Source: Bacteroidota bacterium (GTDB lineage Bacteria > Bacteroidota > Bacteroidia > Chitinophagales > Chitinophagaceae). From it: a DNA stretch of 11,080 bases. The notes beneath the pieces are model-generated. The model saw only the letters and a list, made by a program, of their open reading frames with translations, did no database searches and was not told where the DNA came from. The position numbers and the translations under genes were made by a program. Below, one piece after another: positions 7,145 through 11,080 of this stretch (positions are counted from its first letter, which is position 1; the number at the start of each line of letters is the position of its first letter). The stretch spans positions 1 through 11,080 of the forward strand of contig JAGWTK010000102.1 in NCBI GenBank assembly GCA_028876035.1, written 5' to 3'.

Positions 7145-7274
7145 CTTGTGGATAGGCCACTTGCGCAAGCATAACCTCTCTCACGTTCTAAGGAAGACCG
7201 ATCCGTTGACCCCACCCCTTTGAAGGCTAACCGTAGTCTATTTTTTATTGGTTCATGCTTAAAAATCATCAGTT
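7145..7274 (+). other. Possible structured leader of the small-ORF transcript
   Basis: The segment contains several self-complementary elements. GTGG (7148-7151) can pair with CCAC (7157-7160), and CTTGCGCAAG (7160-7169) is a perfect 10-bp palindrome. AAGCATAACC (7167-7176) can form ten base pairs with GGTTCATGCTT (7250-7260), with one bulged C, closing a 73-nt interior. A T-rich tract (about 7239-7249) lies inside the closed region. The pairings partly exclude each other, which is compatible with a switch but may be chance. I do not recognise a known riboswitch or RNA family. Confidence 0.3.
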
Positions 7275-7376
7275 ATGAAACTTGATTTGACCCAAAACAG
7301 CGGATTCAAAATTGCGTTGATCGTGATTGTTATGTACGCTATTATCGCCACCATAACATTCATGGCCTGGAGTTAA
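7275..7376 (+). CDS. Small single-span membrane protein, 33 aa (putative)
   Basis: The 33-codon ORF starts MKLDLTQNSGFK and continues into an uninterrupted hydrophobic stretch at residues 13-31 (IALIVIVMYAI, then IATITFMA). It ends Trp-Ser. A short polar N-terminus with Lys2 and Lys12, followed by a 19-residue span and an almost immediate end, is typical of small inner-membrane peptides, with the N-terminus probably cytoplasmic. Support for it being real comes from a TTG-N20-TACCTTAG promoter upstream and a strong terminator starting 51 bp downstream, so it has its own transcription unit. There is no Shine-Dalgarno, as expected for Bacteroidota. I do not recognise the family. Such peptides can bind and regulate membrane proteins or, if overexpressed, act as toxins; nothing here decides between these. 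Confidence 0.5.
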   Translation: MKLDLTQNSGFKIALIVIVMYAIIATITFMAWS

Positions 7377-7426
7377 AATTTTACACTTCCCAAGAGCTTA
7401 CCGACAACCGCAAGGTGAATGAATTG

Positions 7427-7461
7427 AATTTTGTCCTGGTACCCGTTATCAGGACAAAATT
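7427..7461. terminator. Bidirectional intrinsic terminator
   Basis: AATTTTGTCCTG (7427-7438) and CAGGACAAAATT (7450-7461) form a perfect 12-bp inverted repeat around an 11-nt loop. It lies between the convergent small ORF and the nuclease gene. Plus-strand readout is followed by TCTATTTTC, moderately U-rich. On the minus strand the A/T outer part of the stem supplies the U/A-rich end. The right arm overlaps the stop codon and last codons of the nuclease gene. Confidence 0.7.
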
Positions 7462-8777
7462 TCTATTTTCCTGCTTGGATACTTTTCAGCAAACTGGTAG
7501 ATTAAGCCACGTACATAATCATTATCAGGATAAGCCGTGATGCCTGCTTTCAGCAACTCCAGTTTTCCGTCGGAAGTCTTGCCTTTCCAGCTTCCCATAC
7601 CTGCAAAACGACCTCTTTCCATTAAGAAATAACTGGCCTCCTCATCATCGCGATCTGTTATCGCAAATGTGGGCAACCGGGCTTCCAGCGAGGCAATCGC
7701 CGTGAGCACACGGGTATTGTATGTTTCCGCAGCATCTTCCAGCACGTTTTCCGGATCTCCGTTCATAAAGCAGAGCGATTCGTTGAGTCCGAATTCGCCA
7801 ATCATTTTTCGCAGCAGTACCTGGCCTTCGTGCAGCAGGTTAAAAGTATATACCGGTGACAAATGCTGTTTCTTTTTTTCAATGAACAGGCGCAGGTAGC
7901 CATTGCGGTCTTCATACGTGTACAAACCATAGGCATGATGGTATTTTTTCTGGCTGCGGTTGAACTGTGGCCATAAGCGGCGGATCTCGGTGCTCTCCAG
8001 TACCAGGGCTGCCAGTTCACTGCTGCATACCTTGAAAGAAACGGCGTAGATATTCCTGAGCAATTCCTGCTTCCGCTTACTTCCGTCGTTGTTGCTAAAA
8101 TGGCTCTTTACACGTTTGCGGATATTGGCGGCCTTGCCCACATACACGATCTTATTTTTTTCATTGTAGAAATAATATACCCCGGGCAGATCCGGCAATT
8201 GCTCTATGTGCAGCGATGGAAGGTGTGGTGGAAGGTATTGTTCTTTGTTTCTACCCCTGAGCATAGCCGTTATTACCCCGGCGGTATCATGCTGCAGCAG
8301 TCGTTCAAACAATTCAACAGTAGCCATGGTATCTCCGAGCGCGCGGTGACGCCCCTTGATTTGGATACCCAGTTCCTGGCAAAGCCGGCCCAGGCTATAG
8401 CTCCGGAGACCGGGAATAATCTTGCGCGCCAGCCTGACCGTACAGAGTTTTCGGGTATTGAGTGTATATCCAGCCTCTCCGAGCTGATGATGTAAAAAGG
8501 AGTAATCGAAATTTACATTGTGCGCAACGAATATTCGTCCCTGTAACAAACTAAAGATTCTGTCCGCAATGGATTCAAAAACCGGTGCGTCTTCTACCAT
8601 TTCGTTGGTAATGCCTGTCAGGGCAGTGATGTGTGCCGGTATCCTCACCCGCGGATTCACCAATGTATGGAAACGCCCTTCCGTTTCATGTCCGTTGTGC
8701 AGTACAACGGCTATTTCAGTGATGCCATTGGCTGTTGCATGCCCGCCGGTCGTTTCTATGTCTACTATCGCGTACAT
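7449..8777 (-). CDS. DnaQ-like 3'-5' exonuclease fused to a UvrC/Cho-type GIY-YIG endonuclease
   Basis: This 442-residue protein joins two nuclease domains. Residues 1 to about 163 are a DEDDh exonuclease of the DnaQ/epsilon type: Exo I DIET (6-9, Asp6 and Glu8), Exo II HNVNFDYSFL (86-95, Asp91) and Exo III HRALGD (144-149, His144 and Asp149), all intact. Residues about 194-275 are a GIY-YIG domain like UvrC's N-terminal part: GVYYFY (199-204), VYVGKAANIRKRV (211-223, with Lys215 and Arg220), SELAALVLE (253-261, probable metal-binding Glu261) and QFN (271-273). Residues about 276-442 form a C-terminal region I do not recognise; it lacks the UvrC RNase H-like and HhH parts as far as I can see. 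Such fusions are known as Cho/UvrC-like proteins. A role in DNA repair, with incision followed by end trimming, is inference. The gene stands alone. A partial -7 box (TATTTTTA, minus strand, 8784-8791) lies just upstream. Confidence 0.88.
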   Translation of the reverse strand: MYAIVDIETTGGHATANGITEIAVVLHNGHETEGRFHTLVNPRVRIPAHITALTGITNEMVEDAPVFESIADRIFSLLQGRIFVAHNVNFDYSFLHHQLGEAGYTLNTRKLCTVRLARKIIPGLRSYSLGRLCQELGIQIKGRHRALGDTMATVELFERLLQHDTAGVITAMLRGRNKEQYLPPHLPSLHIEQLPDLPGVYYFYNEKNKIVYVGKAANIRKRVKSHFSNNDGSKRKQELLRNIYAVSFKVCSSELAALVLESTEIRRLWPQFNRSQKKYHHAYGLYTYEDRNGYLRLFIEKKKQHLSPVYTFNLLHEGQVLLRKMIGEFGLNESLCFMNGDPENVLEDAAETYNTRVLTAIASLEARLPTFAITDRDDEEASYFLMERGRFAGMGSWKGKTSDGKLELLKAGITAYPDNDYVRGLIYQFAEKYPSRKIEILS

Positions 8778-8827
8778 CGGCGATAAAAATAGGGAATTTT
8801 ACTAAAAAAATTAGGAGGCATTAGCAG

Positions 8828-8846
8828 TTAGCCGTTGGGCATTGGC
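8828..8846 (+). repeat. Degenerate intergenic repeat, copy 3
   Basis: TTAGCCGTTGGGCATTGGC matches the minus-strand copy at 1809-1827 at 16 of 19 positions and the copy at 1732-1750 at 14 of 19. It is flanked by related words (TTAGCAG before, TATTGG after), so the element extends to about 8821-8851. Confidence 0.5.
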
Positions 8847-8859
8847 TATTGGACCGAAT

Positions 8860-8883
8860 GCGCATCGGGAACCCGAGTGGCGC
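8860..8883. repeat. GC-rich imperfect palindrome/hairpin
   Basis: TCGGG (8865-8869) and CCCGA (8872-8876) face each other across AA, and GCGC occurs outside on both arms (8860-8863 and 8880-8883) with a small internal mismatch. No gene on the plus strand reads into it, so it is unlikely to be a terminator; it may belong to the neighbouring repeat. Confidence 0.35.
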
Positions 8884-8990
8884 TGGCGTCGCTCTTTACA
8901 TTTTTATTTTTTACTGCCCCTCGCCTCTTTCTTCATACATTTCACCTCTTACCACCTACCTGTTGCCTCTTAGCGCTTACCTTTTTTGAT

Positions 8991-8998
8991 TAACTTCG
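8991..8998 (+). promoter_or_regulatory. Candidate -7 box upstream of valS
   Basis: TAACTTCG matches the Bacteroidota -7 consensus TAnnTTTG at seven of eight positions and lies 11 bp before the ATG at 9010. The nearest upstream TTG (8963-8965) is 25 bp away, longer than the usual 19-21, so the call is tentative. It implies a very short leader. Confidence 0.4.
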
Positions 8999-9009
8999 CC
9001 CCCCAAATA

Positions 9010-11080
9010 ATGGCCCTGCAAGAGATGGAACTCAGCAAAAATTTTATCCCCGGCGCAACAGAAGAAAAATGGTACCAGCATTGGATCAACCAAGGGTATT
9101 TCAACAGCCAGCCCGATGGCCGTGAACCTTATACAATTGTTATTCCGCCACCCAATGTGACCGGTGTGCTGCATATGGGGCATTGCTTAAACAATACCAT
9201 ACAGGATATTTTGATTCGCCGTGCACGCATGCAGGGTAAGAATGCTTGCTGGGTACCCGGCACCGACCATGCGTCGATTGCGACAGAAGCCAAGGTGGTT
9301 GCGATGCTGCGCGAAAGGGGTATCACCAAATCTTCTCTAACCCGCGATGAGTTCCTGGCCTATGCCTGGGAATGGAAAGAAAAATATGGAGGCATCATCC
9401 TGCAACAATTGCGGAAGCTGGGTTGCAGTCTGGACTGGAACCGTACTTCGTTCACGATGGACAAAGACTATTACGCCTCGGTAATGGAAATTTTTGTGAA
9501 GATGTACAATGAAGGGTTGATTTACCGTGGGCTCCGGATGGTCAATTGGGACCCTGTTGGTAAAACAGCCCTCAGTGATGAGGAAGTGATTTTTAAGGAA
9601 GTTAATTCGAAATTATATTACGTACGCTATCCTTTTGCCGATGGCAGCGGGCGTTCGATAACGGTGGCGACTACCCGCCCTGAAACCATACTGGGTGATG
9701 TGGCGATATTCGTGAACCCTGCAGACGAACGGTACCAGCCTTTTGTTGGACAGGAAGTGATCGTTCCGATCATCAACCGGCGCATTCCCATCATGGCAGA
9801 TGAATACGTGGCCGCCGATTTTGGTACCGGTGCATTGAAAGTAACTCCTGCCCACGATAAAAACGATAACGAACTGGGCCGGAAACACCAGTTGAAAGCC
9901 ATCAACACCCTGGACGCAGAAGGCCGTTTTACTACAGAAGACCTCGGCGCTGATAATCCATCTGAACAAGTACTTTCCTACAACGGCAAGGACCGGTTCG
10001 CACTGAGGAAACTCATCGCGGAAGATATCCAGCAACTGGGCCAGCTCGAAAAAACAGAAGATTATAAAGGACAAGTAGGTACCAGTGAAAGAACCGGCGC
10101 AGTCATTGAGTCGAGACTCAGCTTACAATGGTTCGTGAACATGAAGGCCTTTCTCGCCAAACATCCGCAGGTCTTGCAGTCAGTAGTGGACAACGAGATT
10201 CGTTTTCACCCTGCTAAAACAAAGAACACGTATACGTATTGGTTAGAAAACATCAAAGACTGGTGCATCAGCCGCCAGCTGTGGTGGGGACAACAAATTC
10301 CTGCCTGGTACGATGAAAAAGGCAACTGTTTTGTTGCGCTGTCCGAAGAAGAGGCCAAAAAACAAGCGGGTGATTCAGCCGTGCTTACCCGCGATGAAGA
10401 TGTACTCGATACCTGGTTCTCTTCCTGGCTCTGGCCGATGGAAGTGTTCAGGGGTTTGAGCAATCCCGGCAACAAGGACATTCAGTACTACTACCCTACT
10501 ACTACGCTGGTAACCGGACAAGACATTATCTTCTTCTGGGTGGCCCGGATGATCATGGCCGGTTATGAGTTTGCCGGACAACTGCCATTCCGTGATGTGT
10601 ATTTCACCGGTATGGTACGCGACAAACAGGGCAGAAAAATGAGCAAGCAACTCGGGAATAGTCCGGATTTGCTGAAGCTCATCGAAGATTACGGTGCAGA
10701 TGCCGTTCGCTTTGGAATTATGATTTCATCGCCGGCTGGTAATGATTTACTGTTCGATGAGTCTTCGCTGGAACAGGGAAAATTTTTCAATAACAAACTC
10801 TGGAACGCCCTCAAACTGGTGAAAGGCTGGGAAATGCGCATCAACGAAGAATCTGCCAGCGCCGCGCAGTTATTCGCAGGGGAATGGTTCAACAGCCGCT
10901 TGCAGCAGGTGAAAGCAGAACTGGAACAGCTGATGCAACAATTCAGGATCAGCGAGGCGTTGAAGACAGCGTATTCATTAATTTGGGATGATTTCTGCAG
11001 CTGGTACCTGGAATGGATAAAACCAGGATTCGAACAACCCATACCCCGCAGCGTATTTGTACAAACCGCCAGTTTCTTTG
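9010..11080 (+). CDS. valS: Valyl-tRNA synthetase, N-terminal 690 codons (runs off right edge)
   Basis: ValRS charges tRNA-Val with valine in the cytoplasm and edits misactivated threonine. The frame is open from 9010 to the window end. The class Ia signature HIGH appears as HMGH (55-58) within PPPNVTGVLHMGH, and the KMSKS motif as KMSKQ (543-547) within GRKMSKQLGNSPD. The connective-peptide editing domain contains ATTRPETILGDVA and FGTGALKVTPAHD, and the catalytic core has WCISRQLWWGQQIP. The anticodon-binding region has started (FFNNKLWNALKL, then DDFCSWYLEWIKP). Bacteroidota ValRS is roughly 870-880 residues, so about 185 residues, including the C-terminal coiled coil, are missing. The start is uncertain: ATG at 9010 (MALQEMELSKNF) and ATG at 9025 (MELSKNF) are both possible, and the second matches relatives well. 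Numbers here use 9010. Confidence 0.97.
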   Translation, partial: MALQEMELSKNFIPGATEEKWYQHWINQGYFNSQPDGREPYTIVIPPPNVTGVLHMGHCLNNTIQDILIRRARMQGKNACWVPGTDHASIATEAKVVAMLRERGITKSSLTRDEFLAYAWEWKEKYGGIILQQLRKLGCSLDWNRTSFTMDKDYYASVMEIFVKMYNEGLIYRGLRMVNWDPVGKTALSDEEVIFKEVNSKLYYVRYPFADGSGRSITVATTRPETILGDVAIFVNPADERYQPFVGQEVIVPIINRRIPIMADEYVAADFGTGALKVTPAHDKNDNELGRKHQLKAINTLDAEGRFTTEDLGADNPSEQVLSYNGKDRFALRKLIAEDIQQLGQLEKTEDYKGQVGTSERTGAVIESRLSLQWFVNMKAFLAKHPQVLQSVVDNEIRFHPAKTKNTYTYWLENIKDWCISRQLWWGQQIPAWYDEKGNCFVALSEEEAKKQAGDSAVLTRDEDVLDTWFSSWLWPMEVFRGLSNPGNKDIQYYYPTTTLVTGQDIIFFWVARMIMAGYEFAGQLPFRDVYFTGMVRDKQGRKMSKQLGNSPDLLKLIEDYGADAVRFGIMISSPAGNDLLFDESSLEQGKFFNNKLWNALKLVKGWEMRINEESASAAQLFAGEWFNSRLQQVKAELEQLMQQFRISEALKTAYSLIWDDFCSWYLEWIKPGFEQPIPRSVFVQTASFF

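Larger units (their letters stand above)
8778..9009. other. Intergenic spacer with repeats and pyrimidine-rich tract
   Basis: This 232-bp gap between the divergent nuclease and valS genes holds three visible things. These are a degenerate TTAGC/GTTGG repeat at 8821-8850, a GC-rich hairpin-forming patch at 8852-8886, and a pyrimidine-rich tract at about 8884-8987 with recurring CCTCTT and CTTACC words. I see no credible gene in it. Confidence 0.6.

Noticed and set aside
8884..8987. A CRISPR-like array in the repeated CCTCTT words
   Set aside because: The words are short, irregularly spaced and degenerate, with no constant-length repeats and unique spacers, and no cas genes are present.
8858..8989. 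A 43-codon plus-strand ORF beginning MRIGNPSGAGVALY
   Set aside because: It is made from the GC-rich hairpin patch and the pyrimidine tract, its stop overlaps the valS promoter region, and its Ser/Pro/Leu/Tyr-rich tail simply reflects CT-rich repeats.
9613..10074. A 153-codon minus-strand ORF
   Set aside because: It lies opposite the ValRS editing domain, which is intact on the plus strand.

Overview
The window looks like a chromosomal stretch from a member of the Bacteroidota, most likely the Chitinophagaceae (a Chitinophaga/Niastella-like soil bacterium). The reasons are the protein types and motif variants (KMSKQ in ValRS, a WNDEVNTFEW-type ClpS, a GH115 xylan alpha-glucuronidase), the lack of Shine-Dalgarno sequences before the starts, AT-rich leaders with Bacteroidota-type -7 boxes (TAnnTTTG), and degenerate intergenic repeats. 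The genus is inference. No mobile element, CRISPR array, rRNA or tRNA was found.

Layout. Positions 1-1659 (minus) hold the N-terminal 553 codons of a secreted GH115 alpha-glucuronidase that runs off the left edge. After a 181-bp repeat-bearing gap, 1841-3868 (minus) encodes a Gcr/COG4389-type polytopic membrane protein, the family labelled 'site-specific recombinase'. Diverging from it is a clpS-aat pair (3999-4967, plus): the N-degron adaptor and the leucyl/phenylalanyl-tRNA-protein transferase, two steps of one degradation pathway. A closely spaced pair follows on the same strand: a Sec-exported, probably beta-barrel protein (5049-5690) and a probable lipoprotein (5695-6297), both unrecognised. 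The lipoprotein gene meets a cytoplasmic COG4947-type esterase (6294-7025, minus) tail to tail, with both stop codons inside one CTAG.

Positions 7026-7448 carry what looks like a separate small transcription unit: a TTG-N20-TACCTTAG promoter, a leader of about 130 nt with self-complementary segments, a 33-codon ORF for a single-span membrane peptide, and a 12-bp perfect inverted repeat acting as a bidirectional terminator. This is the least explained part of the window. From the other side the terminator serves a DnaQ-like exonuclease/GIY-YIG endonuclease fusion (7449-8777, minus). A 232-bp spacer of degenerate repeats and pyrimidine-rich sequence then leads to valS (9010-11080, plus), which is cut by the right edge after 690 codons.

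Most of the window is ordinary housekeeping and accessory content. No clear multi-gene novel system is visible. The best candidates for something undescribed are the small membrane peptide with its structured leader, the exported-protein/lipoprotein pair, and the dispersed intergenic repeat family.
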